NCBI GenBank assembly: GCA_019188255.1
Contig: JAETXT010000008.1
Span: 1,426,001-1,490,000, forward strand
Direction: 5' to 3'
Length of the DNA stretch: 64,000 nucleotides
From: Verticillium longisporum
Lineage: Eukaryota > Ascomycota > Sordariomycetes > Glomerellales > Plectosphaerellaceae
Shown: positions 39,801 to 53,115 of the stretch, in pieces
Position numbering within the stretch: position 1 is the first letter of the stretch
How the letters are laid out: each line of letters opens with the position of its first letter
Position numbers and translations under genes: made by a program
Notes under the pieces: model-generated
Databases searched by the model: none
What the model was told of the DNA's origin: nothing
What the model saw: only the letters and a program-made list of their open reading frames with translations

Positions 39801-42800
39801 AATAACCCTATTAATCTATATAGCTAAATTAATAAGCTTTATCTTCTTATCTTTCTTTTAAACTAAGAATTAAGGGTTCCTATAAGAAGTATAGCTTTCC
39901 TCAATAACCCCTCTCTCGAGGCGTTCCTTTAGTATTTCGATAATTAATTCTTAAAAGCCTTCGGAATTAGGATACCCTTTACTTATTAAGCCTTATAAGG
40001 GATCGTCTTAATTTTCTATAAAGGAGTAACGTCGTAATTAAGACTCCTATACTTAGTAAAATCCTAAGCTAGTATAGCTTCCCTATTTAGGAGGATTTAC
40101 TCTAATATATCCTATTTCCTTAATCGGAGGTATTTATAGGAGTCTATAATATCCTATAATCTCTAAATCGTAAGCCTCGACTATAGCTTAATATCTAAGA
40201 ACTTTAATATAATTAGGCCTTTAAAAGGGCCTTTATCAATTATATATTACTTTAGTAGGATAATAGCTAGCTTTTTAACCTTCTAGAAGGGGTTACCCTT
40301 AGATATATTACTATTAAATAGCTTATTATTAATTAAGTTTACTTTATTAGCCTTCCTGTTATATATAATATAGATTTTCCTAATATTCCTTAAAGGCTCT
40401 ATAATTAAAGAAGCTTTCTAAGTTTATCGTTCCTTAGCCTTAAGAGCGTAAAGTATATTAGCTTAATTAGTATCCTATTATACCCTCTATTTAATTAAAG
40501 TAATATATACTAAGTTAAAGAATACCTTTCCTAATAATTCTTTAAATATATTATAATAAGTATAGCTTACTCCCCGATTATTAATCTAGATAATAGCTCT
40601 CTTAATTAAGGGAATAATAAAGGTAATTTCTAAAAAAGGGCTTTACTAATAATATAGATTACTTAGGCCTCTAAAAGTGTCTTTAGAATAGAGTCCCCCT
40701 TATCTATATTAATAGGTTCATAGGAGGGTATCTAATTAAGCGAACTATCTAATTCCTAGCTATTCGGATATAATTCTCGAATATCTCTTTAATATCTCCC
40801 TTTAATAGTAGCTAGAGTATTATTATCGCTTAGGCCCCTTTAATCGTCGCTCTCGCTTTTATTATTACCCTAATTAGCTTATAATATCTATATCCTTTTA
40901 AGCGAGAAGTCTAAGTAGACGTCCTTTAAGGTTTCCTTCTTAAAGGGTCTAATATAGCTAATCGGGATTATAATCCTTAAGCCTCCGAATACGAAATTAA
41001 TATATACTTAATCCTCGATATAGTTAAATATTATTCGTATTTAAGCGAAGAATAGCCCCTTTAATAGTATATCGGGTATATAGTCCTTAGCTATTATAAT
41101 TTAGAGGATAATAGGCTATTAATACTTATCGACTTATAGGTTTTTAAATATATAGCCGATTACCCCTCTCGATTCCTCTAATATAGCTAATTATATCTTA
41201 ATAATTAATTTATAAACCCTATAAGAGAAATTAAAGACGTTTATAATGTTTTTAGAAACAATATTAAATTACGCCCCTAAATCGATTATTATAAAGATAT
41301 ATATCTTAAGTACTTTAAATAAGTTTATCCTAATTAGGCTAATAAATAGGGTCTATTATTATATAATAATAGCCGAAAATATACTAAAGTCCTTAAATTC
41401 CTAGACTATAAGCTCCTTCTTTTATATTATAAAGGGTCTAAAGCTAAAAGTAATATCTATATTAGCTTAATTAAGCTTTATAAACGGTCCTATTATAAAA
41501 TTAACCCTTTTTCTCTTTAAGGGTTATATATTATTATAGAATAAGTAGGGGACTTTAAAGTATATTATTAGGAGCTATCTATATTCTAAGTCTATCCTTA
41601 AGATATACTCTTATTTAATCTTCTAAAGCTTAGGGTCTATAATAATAAAGTAATTATAAAGGACTTTATATTCTTATTACTAGAACTATTTAATAAGCTT
41701 TTCTCGAATAGCTATTATTAACCCTTATACCCTTTTAATATTACCTAGCAAGGGGCCCTTATAGCTACTAATCGTACTTATTACTTTAATCTCTTTATAT
41801 ACTAGCTCCGGGGTCGGAAGAGGGTCGGTCTCTTAAAAGCGGGCCTCTTTATCGTATCTAGTCGATATAGGGAAAACTCTCCTTTAGGTTTTATTAATTA
41901 CGTCTTTATATATCCTATTCTTAAAGTTAAGAAGTCCTCTAAGGTATTAGCTTATAAGGTTAACCTAGCTATAGGTTAAGCTTCTAGTTTAGGGGTTCTA
42001 TAGTACGTTCCTCGTCTTTTAGTAAATACTAGAGAATAGGAACGGGGTAATTAGGTTAAGGGTCTATCCCTTAAGCTCTTTTTAAGCCTAAGAGGCTAAA
42101 GGCTAGCCTATTATAATTATTTATTTAAAGATACTATATCGATTAGGGAAACCTCAGTTCTAGCCCTCGATTATAAGCTATAGTAATACTAATTCCTAAT
42201 CGTCTCCCCTATCGATATAATAATATAGTATTATAAACTTAACTAGCTAAGCCTCGAAGTCGGCTCTTTATAGTATATAGTCCTTTAAATAGTAGAGATC
42301 TCTATAATAAGTATAAGACCTTTATATTAGGGGAGGGGGGTATAGGTCTCTATATTAATATTAGTTCGTAAATCTATCGTCCTCCTCTAGGTAGGGGTAT
42401 TATTATCCCTATTAATCTAATCGGGAGGCTTATAGCTATTAATAGCTATTATATTATTATTATATCTATTAATACCCGCCTTATTAATACCCGCTCTATT
42501 AATATAAGCCTTATCTTTACGACCCTAAACCTATAATATAGGCTACCCTATTAAACTAATTAAGGGCTCTTAAGAGAACTATAATTAGAGGGTCTAGCTT
42601 AATTACTGAGTTTATAATCTAGAGCACTAATAGATAAGCGATTAGCCCGTTTCTTCCGCTAATCTTTATAGCTATTAAGTTCTCCTTCGAAGTAATCCTT
42701 AGGAGTTCTTAAATAGCTATTAAAGTCCTTAATCGAGACTCCTATATTCTTATTTCGTATTCTATAATTAAGGCTTAGAATTAGATTATTAAATTATTAA

Positions 42801-43627
42801 GCTTAGAATCCTTTATTTACGCCCTCTATATAAAGGTTATTAATAGGGGTTTTATAAGCTTCTTAATATTATTATTATCCTGATTAGAATAGTCTAATAT
42901 TACTTTAAACCTTTAAATATCTCTTTTTTTCTTTTCTAAATATTTAATTATATTTTAAAATTTATTAAATATTAATCGATTAAGGAGGTTTCTAACTTTA
43001 ATATTATAATTATTAGCGATTTTCGTAAATATCTTAGCTCTAATTATCTTATAATTAATATTAATTAATTTATTATTAGATAAAGGGTTAAGCTTCTATT
43101 TCCTTATTATAGCTATAAATTTTAATATTAATTAATAGGCTTTATTTAGCTCTTTCGGGTCCTTAAATAATTACTTATAATTATATAATACCCTAATCTA
43201 AATAATAGGGTTTTCATTATTATCGGAAAACTAATCTCGCTTTTTCCTAATATATTATATAATCTTAATAAACGTTATTCCTTTAGCCTATATTATCTTT
43301 ATAAGCAGCTCGATAAAGTATTTATCGTCTTTATCGATATAGATAGTAATATTTATAACTTTCTCTTCCTCCTTAAAGCTAGCTAAGCGATAAGTATCCT
43401 TATAATTAATTAAGAACTCCTAGAAGTTATCCCCTATAAACCTAAGGGCGCTACTCGACCTTAATATTAATATTATTATTAATTCTTTATTACTTATTAT
43501 CTTCTTAAGGATATTCTTAAGGATTAATATAAATTAATTAAGGGAAAGGCCTTAAATTAGGATATATTATACTTCTAAAGTAAGTAGATAGTTAATTATA
43601 TTCTCGTAAGGCATCGTTCTAGGCTAA
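36852..43627 (-). mobile_element. Ty3/Gypsy-like element, inverted, RIP-degraded
   Basis: Minus-strand Gypsy-type pol, read leftwards through stops. The reverse transcriptase lies at about 39,400-40,000, with a block reading FINNIIIKGP (around 39,510-39,540) in place of the family's F-[VI]-DD catalytic motif. Both Asp codons have become Asn, as expected from RIP. Upstream sequence (about 40,500-43,000) is the protease/gag side and 37,000-39,000 the RNase H/integrase side. I could not define its LTRs. It is split at 43,627 by the chromovirus and resumes at 50,556. Confidence 0.7.
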
Positions 43628-44101
43628 TATAATAACTAAGGAAGTAGGGTGGCCGCGAGTTAACGACCCCGCGATCGGGAGATACGATAAGATAAGAAGC
43701 GGACCTACTAGGCAGAGTACGTAATAGCTTACCTAGATATAATAGTAAGCTATTAGCTTATTAAGGATATAATAATAAGCTAGGGGCTAGCTTATAAGAT
43801 AATATACTATAATCCTAATATTATAGATTACTAACGATTAATAAATAAGCTATTTAATATAAGCTTACTACTTAATAATAAGGATAGGATAAATGGGTAT
43901 ATAAGGATGGGCATTCTATATTTATAGATATATTCTTTCTTATAATAGTAATTAATCTAAGCCTTATTTTATATTTATTATAATAAATACGTAATGCTTT
44001 ATAATACTATATCGTCTTAGAGTTATAACCTAAGCTTCTATTAATAGTAACCCTAACCCTTTAATAGTATTCCCCTCTTTAAAAGCTACTAGATCGTAAT
44101 A
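43628..44101 (+). repeat. 5' LTR of the chromovirus
   Basis: 474 bp beginning TATAATAACTAAGG and ending AGATCGTAATA; same length as the 3' LTR. TA...TA ends are what RIP makes of TG...CA. Confidence 0.9.
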
Positions 44102-47100
44102 TTTTAATTACTCTTATTTAATAGGTTTACTTTATAATACTAAGTAATACTTATTATAGGAATAATATCTATTAATAGTATTAGTAATAGCGCTAATAAT
44201 TTAGCTACTATAATCTAAGAACTTCGTTTAGAGAATAAATAGCTCTAGGCCTTAATATAATAGCTCTAGGGAGGGTCGAATATAAAAGCCCTTCCCCTTT
44301 AACTATTTAACGGAAACCCTAAAATACTTTAATCTTTTATTACTTAAGTACATTAATACTATAAAGCTAATGAGAACTAGCTTAAGTATTAAAGCGAGAA
44401 AGTTATTAATGCCTCCTCTTATCTTAAAGGGGATACTTTATATTAGTTTGGACCCTTTATTTAAGATTATTCTACCTATATTAAGAAAGAAGATATAAAG
44501 AAAGCTATTTAGGACGTCTATATTAATATAAACGCTTTCGAGGAGGCTATTAAAGGAGTATTTAGAGATATAGACGAAGAATAATAAAATAAATAAAAGA
44601 TCCTTTAGCTTAAATAGGCGGGACTTACTATTAAATATACTATAGAGTTTCGACTCTTAGCTATTCGATTAGATTAAACGGAGTCTACTCTTATAGCCTA
44701 TTTCTATAAAGGATTTAAGGATATCGTTAAGGACGATCTTATCTAGGAAGATAGGCCTAAGACTTTTACTAAATATATTACTATAGCTATTAAGATCGAT
44801 AATCGCTAATACGAATATAGAATAGAGAAGGGACGAAAGCCTATTATAGGACTATAGAACCCTTATATCCCTTATTATCGATCTAATTAGGGATATAAGT
44901 ATTAATATAATAAGCTCTATATTAATATAATTTAGGGGTAGATTATTTATATAGGTCCTATAGAATTTAATAATATTTATTATAATAAACTTAAGGACTT
45001 TAAGGATATTAAATATTATAATTATAGAAAGAATAAATATATAGTCTAAGAATATTACTAGCCTAAGAAGCTTTAGAAGCTAATTAATAAATAATAGCTT
45101 AATTATATTTAATATTAAGATTATATTAATACTAATTAGACTTTCTATTATTAGAATAGCTATCTTATATATAAGGATAGTAAGGAGTAGAATAGATAGT
45201 TCCCTAGAGCGCTTATAGAGTAACGAACCCTAATTATAATAATAATTACGAAGAAAGATAAATATATCTAGAAATAGGCTTAATAGGTAATACCTAAGAC
45301 CTAGGAAATCGATATAGATAAAGAAAGAGCTTACGAATATACTTACCTAGAACTATAATCGGCTCCCTATATAGGATTAATAAACGATACGGAATAGGAT
45401 AAATATATTTATATTAATAAAGAAGAATCTCTATTTAGATAGATCTAGCTTTATATATTTATATAAATATATAAAGTTAATAGCGTTAATAAGGATTACG
45501 ACCCTTTAATATTCTAGAACGAACTTATCTATTATAGGACTAAGCTATAGAAGGCTAGCGCCCGAAAGCGAGAAAATATTAAAGAAAACGTACGACTTAT
45601 AATAGGAGACTACCTAGTACTCTATTACATTTACGAATAATACTATTAATTATTCTAGCCCGAATATATCTACGATAATTATAAATATTATTTTAAGGAG
45701 AAGGCTATATATTAGTTTCTCCTATATAATTACTAGATCGAGCTATAAATAATAGTAGAATTCGAATAGGAGAGTTATAAATAGATCCTATATATAAATG
45801 AATATAGTTAAGGCCGGTTTACGTTCTAATTAGACTTTACTTATTATAATAAATATTATTAAAATAATACTAAATAGGAAAATTATAATAATAATATATA
45901 TATAAAGTATTATATCGCTAAAGCTAAAGACTAGAGACTCTATTATATAAAGGATATTAAGAAGCTACTCTTCCGTATTTACTATAAAGGCGATAATAAG
46001 GACGAAAACTTAAATAGACTATTTATAATATAGCTACCTATTATACTACCCCCTTCGGGAAAAGGTAAGCATCGGTTAAATAGCGATAACGATTAACGAA
46101 GGAAGTAAGAGTAATCTACTTAGTTAAATGAACCTATAGTACGAACTACCTCTACGTAAGAATAAACGTAGGAGGATAATAGGTAAGTATACTATTAGAT
46201 AATAGTATTTAGGGTAACTATATAAGCCTTAAATATATTAATAAGAATAAGATTATATAGAAATATAAGGAGGAACCCTATTAATTTAGTATAATAGAAG
46301 GATAAGCGGTTTTATATAGAGGAGGGATTATAAATATAGAGATTATACCCCTCTAGGTATTTATCTCTCGCTATTAAAATTATATAACCTTCGATATTAT
46401 TAATATAAGAGAAAAATAAATTATCCTAAATATCCTATAGCTTAGATAATAGAACCCTTAGATTAATTAGATAGCTAGCTATATCTAGTAGAATATATTA
46501 GCCCTTAAGGAAAGACTTATAAGCGGTCTCTTAAGCGACCTCTAACTAGCCCTTACGAATAGGGATAACTTAGAGGAGATAACCCTAGAAGAGCTTATAA
46601 TAGAATAATAAGAAAGATTATAGAATATATTTAAGGAATACTAGAAATATAAAAAGATCTTTAAGGAAGAAATCGATATAATACTACCTAAGTATATATA
46701 CTACGACTATGAAATCCTAATTAAGGAAGGGGAGAGCCCCCGATTTAATAAGATCTATAAATTAAACCCTTAATAGATAGATACTCTTAATAAATATTTT
46801 AAAGAGAACCTTAGAAAAGGATATATCTAATTATCGATATCCCTAATAGGATACTCGATCCTCTTTATATTAAAGAAGAATAATAAAGAAAGATTATATA
46901 TTAACTATAAATAGTTAAACGATATTACTATTAAGAACTATTATTTATTACCTCTAATATCGGAACTTAGGGATATATTAATAGGAGCTAATTAATTTAT
47001 AATGCTCGATCTTAAAGGAGTATATAACTTTATCTATATTAAGGATAGAGAAGAATAGAAAATAATATTCTAAATATAATAAGGATATTATAAATACTTA

Positions 47101-50081
47101 ATTATATTATTCGGATTAATTAACGCTTTTATAACCTTCTAAAATATAATTAACGATATATTATAAGAATTCCTAAATATCTTTATAATAATATACCTCG
47201 ATAATATTCTAATCTTCTTAAAGACGATAGAAGAATATAAAGGATATATCTATTAAGTCTTTATATAATTATATTAATACGAGCTATTAATAGAACCTAA
47301 AAAGGCTAAGTTCTATATATAGGAAGTAGATTTCCTTAGATATACGATTACCTTAAGAGAAATTAAAATAGAAAAATCTAAAGTAATAGCTATTAGGGAA
47401 TAGCTTATATTAAAGAATATTAAGGATATTAGAATATTCCTTAGTTTTATTAATTTCTATTAATAATTCCTAAAAGGATATAATAAGACTATTAACCCTT
47501 TAACGAGCCTTATAATTAAGGAAATAAAGTTCATATAGAATGAATTCTAAGAAAAAGTATTTCGCTAGATTATCGATACTATCCTTAGTAAGCTAGTCCT
47601 CTAAATAATAGACTTTAAAAAACCTATAGAAGTCGAGATAGATACCTCCGACTTCGCTATTAGAGGATAATTAGGATAGAAGGACGATTAAGGATATTTA
47701 TATTTAATAGCTTTCTTCTTAAAGAAACTATATAGATTAGAGCTTAATTATTAAATTTATAATAAAAAACTTATAGTAATTATCGAAGTATTTAAAGAAT
47801 AGAGAATATACTTCTCTAGAATATAATATAAAGTTAAAGTCTATATTAATTATAAGAATTTTATATATTTTATAATAAATAAAGACCTTAATAAACGCTA
47901 GATTAGATAAATAGAATTCCTCTCGGAATTTACTTTATTATTATCTATTATAAAGGATCTAAGAATAATAAAGTAGATATTCTAAATAGATACTTAGATT
48001 ATAAGTAGAATATACCCCTTAATATTAATACTATTCTAGCGAAAGATAAAAAAGGGAATCTTATTCCCTATTATTATATACTAGTAGTTACTATTCGCAT
48101 AATATCCGCTAGACTATTTACGGAAGTATTAGAACTAATTCGATAAATCTACGAAGCTAAAGCCTATAGATATTAAGGAATAGCGAAGATATTTATTTAA
48201 TTTAGGAAATATTACGACTTTAAAGGAACTAGATAGGACGTTATAATAGTTATTCGTAACTACGACCTCTATAAAAAGAGTAAAGTAGAAAAATATAGGC
48301 CTTATAGAGAACTTAAGGCTTTATTAATACTAGTAATAGCCTAGGAATTAGTCTTATTAGACTTTATTACTAGCTTGCCCCTATTAAAGGAACCCTTAAT
48401 TAGGACCTTTTACGATAATATCTTAATAATCGTTAACCGATTTACGAAGTACTCGTACTTCCTCCTATATAAAGCTATAGATATAATAGAAGACTTCGTT
48501 TATATATTCCTCTAAAATATTATAGGATAATATAGACTATTAAAAGAATTAATATTAGATAGAGATAAACTCTTTATTAATAATTTCTAGAAATCGCTTA
48601 TAGCTTAATTTAGAGCTAAATATAAGCTATCTATAGCTTTCTATTTATAGATAGATAGATAGATAGAAAGAACGAACTAGACTTTAAAATAATACTTCTA
48701 GTATTATATTAACTATTAATAAGATAATTAGGTTATACTATTATTTATCGTATAGTTCGTATATAATAGCTTACTAAGCGAATTAACGAAGGAGTTACCA
48801 TTCTATATTAATTATAGATATAATTTAATAGTTTATATAGAGTACTATAAAGTACTAAATACGTTAAAAGTAATTAATATTATAGTTAATATCTATAAAA
48901 TTTAGGATTATATTAAGCTCGACTTCGAGCTCGTATAAATTAGAATAACTATATATATTAATAAAATAAAGATAAAGGGATTATCTTTATAAAAAGGAAG
49001 TAGTATTTACTTTATCTATTAAAATATTAAAATTAAACGATTAAACGATAAATTAGATTTTAAGAAACTAGGACCTTTTAAAATTCTTAAGAAACTCTTA
49101 GATATTAATTATTACCTTTTATTATTAGAGAATATAAAGATTTACTTTATTTTCTATATAATACTTTTAGAATTAATATTACTAAATATATTATTTATAA
49201 TTAATATAGAAATAGAAGATATAAATAAATATAAAATCGAAAGAATTATCGATTATAGAAAAATAAATAAATAAAATAAATACTTTATTAAATAGAAAAA
49301 CTATAAATATAAAGAAAATATATAGGAACTAGTTAAGAATTTAAACTACTTATAATTACTTTAAGAGTACTATTATCTAATATAGGACTAAGATCCCAAA
49401 ACTCCTCTTTAAAGCTTAACGAGGATTAATCTATAATATTATTAATATCCTATTCCTAAAGGTCCTATACTATATTAGCCTCCTAAGCCTCGAGACTTAG
49501 GTTATCCCTATATAGAGGGAGGATATTATCCTCCTTATCTAATTAACGAATCCCTCGAGTAAATAACTCTTTACTACGAATCTTTACTACTTTCCGTATC
49601 TTATAAAGATAGGATAAACGATTTAAGGCCGTCGTTAATTTCGTTTAAAGTACTTCTAATTCCATTTTAATATCCTTAATCTCCGCTTCTCGTTTCTTTT
49701 ACTTAATAAGAGCTTTTTCTATTATATAATTATTAAGCTAAGTATAAAACTATACTAAGGACTAACTTATATATAGAAACTATACTTATATTATTATAAA
49801 AGCGACTATAGTAGATATACTCCTTATAGCGAGAGGAACCTAGAGTAGTCTTATAGATAAGGTATCGCTTAAAATACTTAGTATAGGGCATTTTAATTTC
49901 GCTCTTAGAATCGATTAAAGTAGTAAGCGCTTTCCTTTAATCGGTTTTAATAGATAAGCATTTTATAATACGATTTAATATTTTATTATAATTAATAAAG
50001 ATAATAAGAGAAGGATTATTATAAGTAGCTAAGATTTACTATTTATAGCTACTAGGATATCGGCCTAGAGGAGGAGTATTA

Positions 50082-50555
50082 TATAATAATTAAGGAAATA
50101 GGGTAGCTACGAATTAACGACTCTACGATCGGGAGATACGATAAGATAAGAAGCGGACCTATTAGGTAGAGTACGTAATAGCTTATCTAGATATAATAGT
50201 AAGCCGTTAGCTTATTAGGGATATAATAATAAGCTAGGGGCTAGCTTATAAGATAATATACTATAATCCTAATATTATAGATTATTAATAATTAATAAGT
50301 AAGCTATTTAATATAAGCTTACTACCTAATAATAAAGATAGGATAAACGGGTATATAAGGATAGGCATTCTATACTTATAGATATATTCTTTCTTATAAT
50401 AGTAATTAATCTAAGCCTTACTTTATATTCATTATAATAAGTACGTAACGCTTTATAATACTATATCGTCTTAGAGTTATAACCTAAGCTTCTACTAATA
50501 GTAACCCTAACCCTCTAATAGCGTTCCCCTCTTCAGAAGCTGCTAGGTCGTAATA
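50082..50555 (+). repeat. 3' LTR of the chromovirus
   Basis: 474 bp beginning TATAATAATTAAGG and ending AGGTCGTAATA. The differences from the 5' LTR that I noted are mostly C/T and G/A, the RIP type. Confidence 0.9.
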
Positions 50556-52555
50556 GCTAAGGAGGTTAGATATTCTTATAAACTATTAGGAAAATATGTC
50601 TTAGAGGCTAGCTACTATTAAGAAAGAGTCTAATTTCATTATTATTATTATTATTAAAGTAGAGAGGGTTAGAAATAGGCGAGGACCTATTATCTTTACG
50701 AGAATGCTCCCTATAAGTAATAAAAGCCCCTTTTTATAGGTAAACTTAGGTATTAGCTATAATAGGTATAGGTTTATTCCCCTAATTAGTTATTATAGGG
50801 GTTCCGAGGCTAAGTTACTTACTTTTACCTTCTTTAGCTATCGATTAAAGTCTATCGTTTATTATTATTTCTTATTATTTTTAGTTTTATATATATTAAT
50901 TTTTACTAGGGAAGAAAGGGGATTATAAAGGAGGGAGGTCGAAGCTACCTTCGGGGAATCGAATCGCTTTATATAAGCTTTACTATAGCCCCCCCTATCT
51001 TAGTATTATATAATCTATTATAGGGTCCTAATATTATAATTAGGGGAATATAATTATTATAGATTTTATATATTATATATATAGCTAGTCGGCTATATAT
51101 ACTACTTATATATAAAGCTCGTCTACTATTTATATTATTCGTATTATATATATAGCTAATCGGCTATATATATTATTTATATATAAAGCTTATTTACTAT
51201 TTATATTATTTATATATAAAGCTTATCTATTACTCGTATTATTTATATTATATATATAGCTAATCGGCTATATATATTATTTATAAGTCCTATATATTTA
51301 TAAAGTTATAGTATTATTTTAGTAACTAGCTATTATTAGGTTAAACGAGATAAGATAACTTCCTTTCTTCCCCTAATCGGTAGAACTTAAAGCTAAAGCC
51401 TATTATATTATTAGATTCTTACTCGGTTAATAATGAGTAGAAGTTTTATAGGCTCCCTCGTACCCTTCTAGATTAACGACTTCGTCCATTACCCTAATCG
51501 GTCTATTATTATTATCTAATCGTACCTATTAGCTTATCTATTTTATTCTATTATCCTTTTTACTTCTCTTATAATAATATTCGTTTAATAGTCTAGCCGC
51601 TATTCTCTATTTAAGTCTTTTAACGAGTCTTTTATATTAAGACTAAATCTAACCTCGTTTAAGGGGTCTAATTAGGCTAATAGACTATATTAAAGGTATA
51701 TAAGAGAGATAATCCGCCTCGGAGTACTAATTAAAGTAGGGCTAGTAATAACCTTAACTAATTAGGGTAATAAAGTAATTATTTAAGAAAAAGATAAATC
51801 CTTAAATATATAGTATAAGATTAATAATATATATCCCTTAGGGGTCCTTATAATGAGTCTAGCTAATATCCATTTCCCTAATTAGCTACTCCTTATTACC
51901 TTATCGCTAAGCTATACCTTTCTACCCTGCCCGGTTTTAGTATTAGCTTATATATCTATTAAGAGTAATAATATCGCTAAGGTTAATTATTATTATAATA
52001 GGATATACTATTAATAGCTATAAGCTTTAACGAAATATAGGCATTATAATAAGCTATTAATTTAATGCTATTTAACGATTAGATATATAGTCGTCGCTAG
52101 AGGGCATTTCTAGTAGATTCTAAACTCGATTAATACCTCTACCTCGATCTAATATAGATTACCGACGTTAAGGACCCTATTAATTAATAGATAAGCTAAG
52201 AGGAGGCATTCCCTATAATTAGCTACTTAGCCCTCGATATCCTTATTATCCTAGTAATAGCTACTAATTATAAGAGGGCGTTTAGCTTTATAAAGCTTAT
52301 ACTAACGTCATAGAGGCTTACGATAGCTTTAGATATACTAGAAGAGGTCTAGTACCTTAGAAGTTAGCTTTATAGTAGCGCTATTACGCTAGGAGGGCTT
52401 AAGTATTTAATATTATAAACGTTAATTGTTCTAGTAAATCGTTTAATTAGCGATAGCTTTATTTACTAATTTAAACTATATTAAATCTAATTAATTAATT
52501 TAAATAGTTAAATCTATAGTCCGAAATATATTAAATAGTTAATTCTACTCCCGAT
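50556..52555. mobile_element. Remaining RIP-degraded flank of the Gypsy-like element and AT-rich edge
   Basis: After the GCTAA duplication the DNA interrupted by the chromovirus resumes. It is AT-rich, CpA/TpG-poor and without frames. It contains a short tandem array (51,060-51,290). The coding identity of this part is not recognisable. Composition changes abruptly to normal sequence at about 52,555-52,575. Confidence 0.55.
51060..51290 (+). repeat. Degenerate AT-rich tandem repeat
   Basis: Roughly three units of about 70-100 bp. Each contains ATATATAGCTAGTCGGCTATAT or the RIP variant with AATCGG, followed by TATATAAAGCTCGTCTACT-like sequence. Each unit holds an inverted AGC...GCT core. It is possibly part of an old LTR or a subterminal repeat. 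Confidence 0.6.
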
Positions 52556-52559
52556 ATTT

Positions 52560-53115
52560 GAATTGATTGAATTAATGGTAGCGCTGGCTAGCGGTGGATG
52601 TAACTAACGAAAGCTCTGCCCACCCTCATAGCTGGCATAGGAAGGTGATACAACGAGCGGACCCTTCGAAGTCTTTTTCAAGGTCTTCGGACAGTATGAC
52701 ACATAGTGAAAATGGGCGAGTTCCTATCTTGGCTTCTGGGCAAATGGGGCCACTTTGATGTTTTTGTGATGTGCCTAAATGCAGATCATGTCATTTTCAC
52801 CGACGGTGTGTCAAGTCACTTGCAAAGACAATGATGGATCAGTCAGGTTCCAAATCAGGTTCCAATCTACGAACGAGACCGCCTAGCAAGCTTCTCTGGC
52901 TGACAGACCTGCCTCTCGTCGTCAACGCCGACTGACTGAAGATAAACGAAGGCTATGGAGCACGTTGCAAACCCTCCAAGCTATCTTGACCTGACCTTCG
53001 ATCCAGCTTGATCTGGGCAACAAGCCTCGTCAATCATGCAAAGCACTGCACTTCCACTGTGAGAAGCGACCCGGCTTCATGCCTGGACAGTGCACTGCCA
53101 TCCACCTCACCTCTC
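52560..53115. other. Intergenic edge between RIP-degraded block and first gene
   Basis: About 550 bp of normal-composition sequence with abundant CpA/TpG. No gene is recognised. It is the 3' flank of the minus-strand exonuclease gene, so it should hold its terminator/polyadenylation region. Confidence 0.5.

Larger units (their letters stand above)
43628..50555 (+). mobile_element. Complete Ty3/Gypsy chromovirus-type element, RIP-degraded
   Basis: 6,928 bp with 474-bp LTRs and a perfect 5-bp target duplication, GCTAA (43,623-43,627 and 50,556-50,560). The purine-rich run GAGGAGGAG just before the 3' LTR fits a polypurine tract. Conceptual reading gives: Gag (about 44,560-45,000, with RLDxTESTL and IAIKIDNR blocks); RT (about 46,800-47,560, with IYLDNILIF at 47,191-47,217, the second catalytic Asp changed to Asn); RNase H (about 47,600-47,850); integrase (about 48,080-49,000); and a chromodomain (about 49,205-49,340, ERIIDYRK...). 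A chromodomain after integrase defines chromoviruses. Stops throughout; not functional. Confidence 0.9.

Noticed and set aside
50505..50520. CCCTAACCCT-like runs (also in the pogo ends, CTACCCTAA)
   Set aside because: Isolated copies inside LTRs and TIRs; not tandem TTAGGG arrays, so not telomeric.
51060..51290. CRISPR-like reading of the tandem repeats
   Set aside because: Units are AT-rich, degenerate and have no unique spacers, and the genome is fungal.
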